From: an uncultured Gallionellaceae bacterium
GTDB lineage: Bacteria > Pseudomonadota > Gammaproteobacteria > Burkholderiales > Sulfuricellaceae
DNA: 5,323 nt
Assembly (NCBI GenBank): GCA_937873435.1
Contig: CALMWM010000278.1
Coordinates: forward strand, 1-5,323
Direction of reading: 5' to 3'
Shown piece after piece: positions 1-5,323 of the stretch. A program made the translations under genes and the position numbers. Below the pieces are notes generated by a model. It searched no databases, was not told the DNA's origin, and saw only the letters and a list, made by a program, of their open reading frames with translations. How positions within the stretch are numbered: the stretch's first letter is position 1; every line of letters begins with the position of its first letter.

Positions 1-956
1 AGATTGCCGTCGCGGATGGCACGTGCAGCTGCAGCGACTTCCTGGATCGGTATCACGATATTCCTGATGGCTGCATAAAACAGCGCCAAGGCAATGGCCA
101 AGGCGGTTGCGGTGACTGCTCCGCCGATTTTCAGTCCGGTCAGTGCCGGGGTCAGCGCCACTGCTGCCGTGCGTTCGACCACTACCGTGAACGACTGGCC
201 ACCGCGATGGATCGTATGGCTAGCAATGAAGGCTTCTTCACCGGACAGGCCGGTTTGCCGTTCCCGTTCCGGGATGAACTGGAAGCGGGTCTCACGCAGA
301 ACGATTGAGGGATTGCGGTGCGCGATAACCCGTTGCCGGGCGTCGAGGATGTAGACATATTCGCCTGCTTCGGCCTTCAGAGACGATACCATTTCCCAGA
401 TGGCCTTGACTCGCACCTGAGCGCCGAGGACGCCTACGGGGCTGCCGCGATTCGGGTCGATTACCGGCATGGCGATGTGCATCAGAGGCTCGCCGCTGTT
501 TGCAGCATAGTGGATGGGGCCGGCAATCGTTTTGCCGCCGTGCAGGGCGATTTTTAATAAATCCTGCTGGGCCGGGTCCGCCGTCGCGTCGTTGGCTGTG
601 ATGCGTACCCTTGAAAGGTGCACCTGTTCCCGACCTTCCGCATCCAGGTACCATATTTCGCTCAGCGCATGCTGCTTGGCGAGCAGTCGCGCCAACACCT
701 GGCGTTGCCCCTCTGCTTTCAATTCGGCGAAATTCGACAGATTGTCCGCGTCTTCCAGCCTCAACTCCATGCGTTGCAGGAAAGCGTCCAGTTCCACCGC
801 AACGCGTTGCGCCAGTTGTTGCTGGCGAGCATAAGAATCGGTGAGATGCAGCGTATAGGTGTGCCAGCCCAGCAATCCTCCCGCCACCAGAACGGGTATC
901 AGCGCCAAGCCGACGAAGGCGGCGATCAGCCGGTTGCGCAGACTATGGCTGATCAT
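1..956 (-). CDS. dCache-HAMP transmembrane sensor protein, N-terminal part (C-terminus beyond the left edge)
   Basis: The minus-strand frame opens with ATG at 956-954 and runs without a stop to the window edge, giving about 318 residues of an incomplete protein. Residues about 8-30 form a first membrane helix, 31-270 an extracytoplasmic region, about 273-297 a second helix (rich in A, L, G), and the last ~22 residues (from RNIVIPIQEV to the edge) look like the start of a HAMP linker. The outer region resembles a double Cache (dCache_1) fold: IWYLDAEGRE near 101-110 in the membrane-distal half, and the EPLMHIAMPV, VGVLGAQVRV and EYVYILDARQRVIAHRNPS stretches (156-217) typical of Cache strands. 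Such proteins bind a small ligand outside and signal through HAMP to a histidine kinase, GGDEF/EAL or chemoreceptor output; which one applies here cannot be seen. The start overlaps the end of the upstream binding-protein gene by 14 bases and has its own GGAG six bases upstream. The frame is certain, the Cache assignment is likely, and the output class is unknown. Confidence 0.85.
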   Translation of the reverse strand, partial: MISHSLRNRLIAAFVGLALIPVLVAGGLLGWHTYTLHLTDSYARQQQLAQRVAVELDAFLQRMELRLEDADNLSNFAELKAEGQRQVLARLLAKQHALSEIWYLDAEGREQVHLSRVRITANDATADPAQQDLLKIALHGGKTIAGPIHYAANSGEPLMHIAMPVIDPNRGSPVGVLGAQVRVKAIWEMVSSLKAEAGEYVYILDARQRVIAHRNPSIVLRETRFQFIPERERQTGLSGEEAFIASHTIHRGGQSFTVVVERTAAVALTPALTGLKIGGAVTATALAIALALFYAAIRNIVIPIQEVAAAARAIRDGN

Positions 957-1965
957 GACGGACTCCGGCAGCGTTGGAAGGAGGGCGGATGACATACTCC
1001 GCCTGGCGCAGGATTTCGCCTGGAATCGACAGGCCGATGGCGCGTGCGGTAAGCAGGTTGATGGCGAGCTGGCTTTCCGCCGTTTCTACCGGCAAGCTGG
1101 CGGGAGAAGCGCCGCGCAGGATCTGGTCGGCCAGGCGCGCCGCTTGGTGGCCGATCTGGCGGTGCACGAAACCGTAGCTGAACAGGGCGCCCGCCTCGAC
1201 CTGGAGCAGGCTGGGGGCGCACAGTGGCAGGCGCCGCTTCAGTGCCGCGGCGGTGAAATCGTCAATGCGGGATTCGATGGTGCTGTCGCGGGGCAGGAAA
1301 ATGGCGTCGATGTTGGCGGGTAGCGCTGCCAAGGCAGGACTGACAGCCTCGCCACTGCGGATTTTTTCGGTAAGCAGTTCGATCCCCAGCGCGGCGGCAG
1401 CCTGCCGCACGAGTTCCAGCGAGGCCAGGGCGCTAGGGTCGGCGGGGTTGTAAGGCAAATAGACCCGTTTCACCGCCGGCGCAATTCTTGTCAGCCATTC
1501 CAGGCGCAAATCGTCGCCGGCCGGCAGGCGAATGCCGGTGATATTCCCTCCCGGCGCTTTCAGGCTGGCGACGATGCCGGCGCCCACTGGATCGTTGACG
1601 GGAGCGAATACCACTGGGATTCCCGAGTTGCCGACTAGCTTTTTCACCGCCAGGGTGGCTGGCGTGCTGGAAACGAAAAACAGACTGGGTTGGGCTGTCA
1701 GATGATGGCGGATCAGCGCTTCGAGGAGGTCGATGGTGCCGGCGGGGGCTGCCTCTAGATAGACGACATCCTTCCCTTCGCGGTAGCCCAGTTCCTCCAT
1801 GCCTTGCTTGAACCCCTGCAAGGTGGTGGTGTCGACCGGGGTGAGTTGTACCACGCCGATCGCCAGCGGGCGGCCGTCGTTTGCGACCGGTTGTCGAAGC
1901 AGCCAGTAAGTGCCGATCAGCAACGCGGCCAAGCCGGAGACCAATATCTTTCTTCCGAGCTTCAT
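943..1965 (-). CDS. ABC-type substrate-binding protein, PF04392 family (TrpX-like)
   Basis: This 340-residue protein has the marks of the PF04392 ABC_sub_bind family: GFKQGMEELGYREGKDV at 51-67, IPVVFAPVNDPVGAGIV followed by PGGNITG at 116-144, GALFSYGF at 259-266, and a C-terminal LPVE...AINL...GLSIPGEIL block (291-319). These are two-lobed periplasmic proteins; some members bind aromatic amino acids, but the ligand here cannot be deduced. The N-terminus (KLGRKILVSGLAALLIGTYW) is a basic, hydrophobic export signal. No lipobox cysteine follows it, so the protein is either secreted or kept as a membrane-anchored form. A weak GGA lies six bases before the ATG. No permease or ATPase gene lies next to it in the window; instead the stop overlaps the start of a dCache-HAMP sensor by 14 bases. 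I infer a sensory ligand-presenting role, though a transporter encoded elsewhere is possible. The family call is firm; the ligand is unknown. Confidence 0.92.
   Translation of the reverse strand: MKLGRKILVSGLAALLIGTYWLLRQPVANDGRPLAIGVVQLTPVDTTTLQGFKQGMEELGYREGKDVVYLEAAPAGTIDLLEALIRHHLTAQPSLFFVSSTPATLAVKKLVGNSGIPVVFAPVNDPVGAGIVASLKAPGGNITGIRLPAGDDLRLEWLTRIAPAVKRVYLPYNPADPSALASLELVRQAAAALGIELLTEKIRSGEAVSPALAALPANIDAIFLPRDSTIESRIDDFTAAALKRRLPLCAPSLLQVEAGALFSYGFVHRQIGHQAARLADQILRGASPASLPVETAESQLAINLLTARAIGLSIPGEILRQAEYVIRPPSNAAGVRHDQP
962..966 (-). promoter_or_regulatory. Ribosome binding site of the sensor gene, inside the upstream gene
   Basis: On the minus strand GGAGT lies just upstream of the ATG at 956-954, with GGAG six bases from the start codon. 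It sits inside the last codons of the binding-protein gene, whose TAG stop is at 945-943. The arrangement supports this ATG as the sensor's start and fits translational coupling of the two genes. Confidence 0.6.
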
Positions 1966-2041
1966 TTCAGTTCCAAGTCATGAAAGAGCCTTGTTGAAGC
2001 GGTGCCTGAGTGTGGCTCGACATTAGGGTGATGATACTCCC

Positions 2042-2070
2042 GGCCAGCCCGGAGAGCATGGTGGCTGGCC
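2042..2070 (-). terminator. GC hairpin just after the chemoreceptor gene, possible terminator
   Basis: GGCCAGCC at 2042-2049 and GGCTGGCC at 2063-2070 form a perfect 8-bp stem around a 13-base loop. The stem begins four bases beyond the chemoreceptor stop codon, where a terminator would be expected. On the minus strand no run of T follows it (the next bases are GGGAGTATC), so it is not a classical intrinsic terminator. It may stabilise the 3' end or act with Rho, or it may be a chance GC-rich repeat. Confidence 0.35.
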
Positions 2071-2073
2071 AGA

Positions 2074-3258
2074 TTAGTTCAATTTGAAAGCGGTGATGTT
2101 GTGGTCCAGGCTTTGGGTCAGGGCGGCGAGATGCTGGGCTTTGGCTGTACCTTCGCGGGTATTGGTCAGGTTGTTGTCGCCTAGAGCGGCAATGTCGCCG
2201 ATATTGGCGCGGATGCCCTGTACCACGTCCCGCTGCTGGCTGGCGGCGGCGGCGATGTTTTCCACCATTCCGGTGGCTTGTTCGGCGCTGTTCAGGATGT
2301 CGTTCAGCGATTCCCCGGCGGAATGGGCGCTGGCCACCCCGCTATGCACTTCGCTGGTTCCGGCCTGGATCGCCTTTACCGCGTAGTCGGTGTGGTGCTG
2401 GATGTTCTGGATCACTTCGCCGATTTCGGCGGTGGACTGGGCGGTTTTTTCCGCGAGTTTGCGCACCTCGTCGGCCACCACCGCGAAACCGCGTCCCTGT
2501 TCGCCGGCGCGGGCGGCTTCGATGGCGGCGTTGAGCGCCAGCAGGTTGGTTTGCCCGGCGATTTCCTTGATGACGCTGACGATGGCGCCGATCTTCTCCG
2601 AGTTTTGTCCCAGGGTTTCCACCGACTGAGCGGCGGTGTTGACCACTTCGTTGATCTTGTCCATGCCCTGGATGGTGGACTGCACGATCTTGCGGCCTTC
2701 GCGCGCCAGGTTCGCGGCTTCGCGCGATTTCGCGGCAGCTTCGTCGGAATTCCGGGCGATCTCGCTGAAGGTTTGCGTCACGCTGTCGACGGATTGGCTG
2801 ATTTCATTGGTGCGCTCGACCTGCTCGCGCAAGTTGCGGGTAATGCCTTCCATGAACTGCAGGATACTATCGGTATCCTTGAGCACATCGCCGCTGAGAT
2901 TTCCGGTTTGCCCGATGAGGTTGCGCAGATTGGCGGTCATGTTGTTGAAACTGGTGACGATTTCACCGATGGTGTCGGCGCTTTGCATGCTGCACTGGAA
3001 GGTCAGATCCTTATTGGCGATGGCGTTGGCCACTTCGGAAATACGCCGCAGCTTGCTCAGCAGGATGGTGTTGAGCAGCCAGTAGTTGGCAACCCCGATC
3101 ATCAGGCCGGCGACGACGCAGCCGACCACGAACCAGGTCAGCATTCCCTCTTTCCAGTTGACGAAGATGTTGGCGTAGAAGGGGAAAATCAGTGCTACCA
3201 AAAGGCCGAAACCGAGGTAGGAATAAAGCAGTGTGCGAAGTATGCTGCTGTTGTTCAT
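2074..3258 (-). CDS. Methyl-accepting chemotaxis protein with minimal periplasmic part
   Basis: This 394-residue chemoreceptor has two membrane helices (about 9-29 and 41-63) joined by only about 11 residues (NIFVNWKEGML), a HAMP linker (about 64-115), and a long coiled-coil signalling domain. The conserved hairpin tip is clear: AGQTNLLALNAAIEAARAGE at 234-253, then QGRGFAVVADEVRKLAEKTA. The tip binds CheA and CheW and controls kinase activity. About 140 residues lie on each side of the tip, roughly twenty heptads per arm, which fits a 40H-like class, though I did not align it. There is no periplasmic ligand-binding domain and no NWETF-like CheR tether; the protein ends ITAFKLN. It may therefore sense membrane or cytoplasmic conditions, or signals from a partner protein. 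The start is backed by GGGAG seven bases upstream. No other che or flagellar gene is in view; the neighbours are metY upstream and a binding-protein/sensor pair downstream. Confidence 0.95.
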   Translation of the reverse strand: MNNSSILRTLLYSYLGFGLLVALIFPFYANIFVNWKEGMLTWFVVGCVVAGLMIGVANYWLLNTILLSKLRRISEVANAIANKDLTFQCSMQSADTIGEIVTSFNNMTANLRNLIGQTGNLSGDVLKDTDSILQFMEGITRNLREQVERTNEISQSVDSVTQTFSEIARNSDEAAAKSREAANLAREGRKIVQSTIQGMDKINEVVNTAAQSVETLGQNSEKIGAIVSVIKEIAGQTNLLALNAAIEAARAGEQGRGFAVVADEVRKLAEKTAQSTAEIGEVIQNIQHHTDYAVKAIQAGTSEVHSGVASAHSAGESLNDILNSAEQATGMVENIAAAASQQRDVVQGIRANIGDIAALGDNNLTNTREGTAKAQHLAALTQSLDHNITAFKLN

Positions 3259-3289
3259 TTTGCCGCTCCCTGGCTGGTATCTTGCAAAG

Positions 3290-3315
3290 CGACTTCCGCG
3301 CTCAGGCGGAAGTCG
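3290..3315. repeat. Perfect 10-bp inverted repeat upstream of the chemoreceptor gene
   Basis: CGACTTCCGC at 3290-3299 and GCGGAAGTCG at 3306-3315 pair completely around a six-base loop (GCTCAG). The element lies 31-57 bases before the chemoreceptor ATG. It also lies about 130 bases past the metY stop. On the minus strand the stem is followed by CTTTGCAAG, not a proper T run, so it is a poor intrinsic terminator. It could be a leader-RNA hairpin affecting the chemoreceptor, a binding site for a dimeric regulator, or a terminator of metY read-through. The pairing is certain; its function is unknown. Confidence 0.6.
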
Positions 3316-3386
3316 GCAGTTTCGATTATCCCATCATGTCAGGCCGAAATCACCGGCTTTTGTCGCAGTGTGATTAATATGAAAGA

Positions 3387-3415
3387 AATAAATTGAGTTG
3401 CATCAATACTGGCAA
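3387..3415 (-). promoter_or_regulatory. Candidate sigma-70 promoter for the chemoreceptor gene
   Basis: On the minus strand TTGCCA (3415-3410, five of six to TTGACA) is followed after exactly 17 bases by TTTATT (3392-3387, four of six to TATAAT), in an AT-rich patch that stands out from the surrounding GC-rich sequence. It lies just after the metY stop and would give a leader of about 120 bases containing the 3290-3315 hairpin. A sigma-28 site, common for chemoreceptors, was sought; the best match (GCCGA ending near 3313) lacks a good upstream half. This is a pattern match only. Confidence 0.3.
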
Positions 3416-3445
3416 TGGAGAAACGACATGGCAACTTGATCATCG

Positions 3446-4720
3446 TCAGGCGGCGGCACGCAAGGCCTGATCTATGTCAGCGATAATGTCGTCGATGTGT
3501 TCGATGCCGATCGACAGCCGCACCATGTCTTCCTTGACCCCGGCCTGTTCAAGTTCCGCAGGCGAGAGCTGGCGGTGAGTGGTGGTGGCCGGATGGCAGG
3601 CCAACGATTTGGCGTCGCCGATATTCACCAGGCGCACGATCATTTGCAGCGCGTCGATGAATTTCGCCCCGCCTTCGCGTCCGCCCTTGATGCCGAAAGA
3701 GAGGATGCTGGAAGCGCGGCCGCCCATGTATTTGTCCACCAGTGCTTTGCTCGGACTATCGGGCAAGCCGGCATATTGCACCCAATTGACCTGGGGGCTG
3801 TTCCGCAGGTGGTTGGCAACGGTCAGCGCATTGTCGCAATGACGATCCATGCGCACGTGCAGCGTCTCGATGCCTTGCAGGATCAGGAAGGCGTTGAACG
3901 GCGACAGCGCCGCGCCCATGTTGCGCAGCGGTACCACGCGGGCGCGCCCGATGTAGGCGGCGGCGCCGAAGGCTTCGGTATACACCACGCCGTGGTAGGA
4001 AACGTCCGGCTTGTTGAGGCGCGGGAAACGATCCTTGTGCTCTGCCCAGGGAAATTTGCCGGAATCGACGATAATCCCGCCGATGCTGGTGCCGTGGCCG
4101 CCCATGTACTTGGTCAGGGCGTGGACCACGATGTCCGCGCCGTGTTCGAAGGGGCGACACAGATAGGGGGTCGGCACGGTATTGTCGACGATCAGCGGGA
4201 TGCCGTGGGCATGGGCGAGTTCGGCCAGTGCGCCGAAATCCACCACGTTGCCGAGCGGGTTGCCGATGGATTCGCAGAAAATCGCCTTGGTCTTGGCGTC
4301 GATCAGCCGTTCGAAACTGGCAATGTCGCGGTAATCGGCGAAACGCGCCTCGATGGCGTATTGCGGCAGAGTATGGGCGAACAGGTTATAGGTGCCGCCG
4401 TACAGCGTGCTGGTGGTAACGATGTTGTCGCCAGCCTCGGCGATGGTCATAATCGCATAAGTGATCGCCGCCATGCCCGAAGCCAGCGCCAGCGCCGCGA
4501 CGCCGCCTTCCAGTTCGGCCACGCGTTTTTCCAGCACGTCGTTGGTCGGATTCATGATGCGGGTGTAGATGTTGCCGGGCACTTTCAGGTCGAACAGATC
4601 CGCGCCGTGCTGGGTGCTGTCGAATGAGTAGGAGGTAGTCTGGTAGATCGGCACCGCGACGGCGTGGGTGGTCGGTTCCGGGGTGTAGCCGCCATGCACG
4701 GCGATGGTTTCGAATTTCAT
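3446..4720 (-). CDS. metY: O-acetylhomoserine sulfhydrylase (homocysteine synthase)
   Basis: This 424-residue PLP enzyme of the Cys/Met metabolism family matches the usual length of MetY. It joins O-acetyl-L-homoserine with sulfide to give L-homocysteine and acetate in the cytoplasm, the direct sulfhydrylation route to methionine. The N-terminal block ETIAVHGGYTPEPTTHAVAV is typical of MetY. Cofactor and substrate features are all present: YTRIMNPTN at 52-60 (phosphate contacts from the neighbouring subunit), SGMAA at 81-85, the stacking tyrosine in TLYGGTYN (Y107), VDNT with D179, the Schiff-base lysine K204 in HALTKYMGGHGTSIGG, and SLACHPATTTH (372-382) with a later arginine in RLSIGIE near 401. 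AGGAG five bases before the ATG supports the start. O-succinylhomoserine sulfhydrylase (MetZ) and cystathionine gamma-synthase are related, but they are shorter and lack this N-terminal and central sequence style. It is transcribed away from the exported-protein gene across 63 bp. No SAM riboswitch fits in that gap. Confidence 0.96.
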   Translation of the reverse strand: MKFETIAVHGGYTPEPTTHAVAVPIYQTTSYSFDSTQHGADLFDLKVPGNIYTRIMNPTNDVLEKRVAELEGGVAALALASGMAAITYAIMTIAEAGDNIVTTSTLYGGTYNLFAHTLPQYAIEARFADYRDIASFERLIDAKTKAIFCESIGNPLGNVVDFGALAELAHAHGIPLIVDNTVPTPYLCRPFEHGADIVVHALTKYMGGHGTSIGGIIVDSGKFPWAEHKDRFPRLNKPDVSYHGVVYTEAFGAAAYIGRARVVPLRNMGAALSPFNAFLILQGIETLHVRMDRHCDNALTVANHLRNSPQVNWVQYAGLPDSPSKALVDKYMGGRASSILSFGIKGGREGGAKFIDALQMIVRLVNIGDAKSLACHPATTTHRQLSPAELEQAGVKEDMVRLSIGIEHIDDIIADIDQALRAAA

Positions 4721-4750
4721 GCGGTCTCCTGAATTTTTGTCTGGTGATTG

Positions 4751-4783
4751 TTGTTGAACTGTAATGATGGAATATTATCAGTT
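4751..4783. promoter_or_regulatory. AT-rich divergent promoter region between metY and the exported-protein gene
   Basis: Only 63 bp (4721-4783) separate the two divergent starts, so the promoters must lie here or inside the genes. On the plus strand TTGTTG at 4751-4756 and TATTAT at 4773-4778 are 16 bases apart and resemble -35 and -10 boxes. On the minus strand the same patch reads GATAAT (4779-4774), a good -10 for metY but without a recognisable -35. Both promoters may therefore overlap. No convincing MetR or CysB site was seen. Confidence 0.3.
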
Positions 4784-5323
4784 ATGCGTCTATTTTTGCG
4801 GATTGGGGTAACAGCTTTCGGGCTAACGGTTTTGCCGGCAGCCGTGGCGGCGCCGACCACGTTTCAGCCGGTGATCGGCGGTGCGGTGCTGTGCCGCGAC
4901 CAGACCGACCACGGCTATTTCAGGGACTACCTGAACCAGGCATACAAGTCGTCCTACAAGACCGAAGGCGAAGCCTACTGGTACAAGCCAGATAACGGCC
5001 AGCGACTGTACGGGCTGAATCTCGTGGATATCTTCGTCAGCGTCGACGGCAGCCACTATGCCTTCGTCGGCGTGGTGCTCAAGGAAAAGCTGGAAGATGC
5101 CGCGAAAAAAATGCTGGAAAGGGGTATTCGTTTCGAACCCTACGCCCCGCAGGGGGAAGTCGCCAGCCCGGACGTACTGCGTTCACCGGAAGGGGCTTTC
5201 CTGATCCGTTACAATACCAACCAAAGCAAGCTGTACTGCGCCAAGCATCGCATCGACCCGTGGCGCGGTGAAACGACCCCAGCCACGACCAACAAATTTC
5301 AAAGGCTCAAGCCTGCTCCGGTT
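4784..5323 (+). CDS. Exported protein of unknown function, C-terminus beyond the right edge
   Basis: The frame starts with ATG at 4784 and is open to the last base, giving 180 residues with no stop yet. Residues 1-23 form a signal peptide: MRLFLR, a hydrophobic core (GVTAFGLTVLPAA), then AVAA before PTT, a good signal-peptidase I site. The mature part is rich in aromatics (HGYFRDYLNQAYKSSY, EAYWYKP at about 43-69) and has two cysteines, C37 and C152, which could form a disulfide in the periplasm. A middle stretch GLNLVDIFVSVDGSHYAFVGVVL (77-99) looks like beta strands, followed by a charged helix (KEKLEDAAKKMLERG). I do not recognise a family. Codon use matches its neighbours, which argues for a real gene. 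No good Shine-Dalgarno lies before the ATG; the nearest GGA is more than ten bases away. Upstream ATGs at 4764 and 4767 are out of frame. Confidence 0.75.
   Translation, partial: MRLFLRIGVTAFGLTVLPAAVAAPTTFQPVIGGAVLCRDQTDHGYFRDYLNQAYKSSYKTEGEAYWYKPDNGQRLYGLNLVDIFVSVDGSHYAFVGVVLKEKLEDAAKKMLERGIRFEPYAPQGEVASPDVLRSPEGAFLIRYNTNQSKLYCAKHRIDPWRGETTPATTNKFQRLKPAPV

Noticed and set aside
292..654. Minus-strand open frame of 120 codons within the sensor gene
   Set aside because: It is out of frame with the sensor, which continues through the whole region with Cache-like motifs. The 120-residue product is rich in R, G and P and looks like a shadow.
859..1323. Plus-strand open frame of 154 codons opposite the binding-protein and sensor genes
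   Set aside because: It overlaps two genes with recognisable domains and has no start signal or family resemblance of its own.
3300..3345. Sigma-28 (FliA-type) promoter for the chemoreceptor
   Set aside because: A GCCGA motif is present on the minus strand, but the following bases and the expected TAAA element 15 bases upstream do not match.
2278..3396. Long plus-strand open frame (372 codons) opposite the chemoreceptor gene
   Set aside because: It is the antisense shadow of a clear chemoreceptor. Its translation is low-complexity (rich in G, D, H, V, F) with no recognisable domain, as expected opposite a GC-rich gene.
3497..4627. Long plus-strand open frame (376 codons) opposite metY
   Set aside because: It lies wholly opposite a well-conserved metY and its translation shows no family features. 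GC-biased third positions explain the absence of stops.
4721..4783. SAM riboswitch or MetR/CysB-type operator ahead of metY
   Set aside because: The gap is only 63 bp, too short for a SAM riboswitch. An imperfect CTG...CAG symmetry around 4759-4781 has too few matching bases to be called an operator.
4823..5056. Minus-strand open frame of 77 codons opposite the exported-protein gene
   Set aside because: The plus-strand frame has a signal peptide and runs uninterrupted for 180 codons, so this is the antisense shadow.

Overview
The window is GC-rich DNA with strong G/C preference at third codon positions. Its gene set points to a free-living, motile Gram-negative proteobacterium, most plausibly a betaproteobacterium: a chemoreceptor, a Cache/HAMP membrane sensor, a periplasmic binding protein, a MetY-type homocysteine synthase and an exported protein of unknown function. 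The lineage is an impression from protein style, not a search result. No RNA gene, mobile element, CRISPR array or integrase is visible.

Layout. Four genes lie on the minus strand and one on the plus strand. Reading the minus strand from right to left: an O-acetylhomoserine sulfhydrylase (metY, 3446-4720); a 187-bp gap with a candidate promoter and a perfect 10-bp hairpin; a methyl-accepting chemotaxis protein (2074-3258); a 108-bp gap with an 8-bp GC hairpin; an ABC-type substrate-binding protein of the PF04392 kind (943-1965); and, overlapping its last 14 bases, the N-terminal part of a dCache-HAMP transmembrane sensor (1-956), whose output domain lies beyond the left edge. On the plus strand, divergent from metY across 63 bp, is an exported protein of unknown function (4784 to the right edge), also incomplete.

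How the genes may work together. The clearest functional unit is the binding protein plus the sensor. Their reading frames overlap, so they are almost certainly co-transcribed and probably translationally coupled, yet no ABC permease or ATPase gene is present in the window. This suggests, but does not prove, that the binding protein presents a ligand to the sensor rather than feeding a transporter. The chemoreceptor upstream has almost no periplasmic part and probably reads a cytoplasmic, membrane-linked or partner-delivered signal. metY is a housekeeping sulfur-assimilation gene and probably only a neighbour. I see no clearly novel system here; the binding-protein/sensor pair is the part most worth following.
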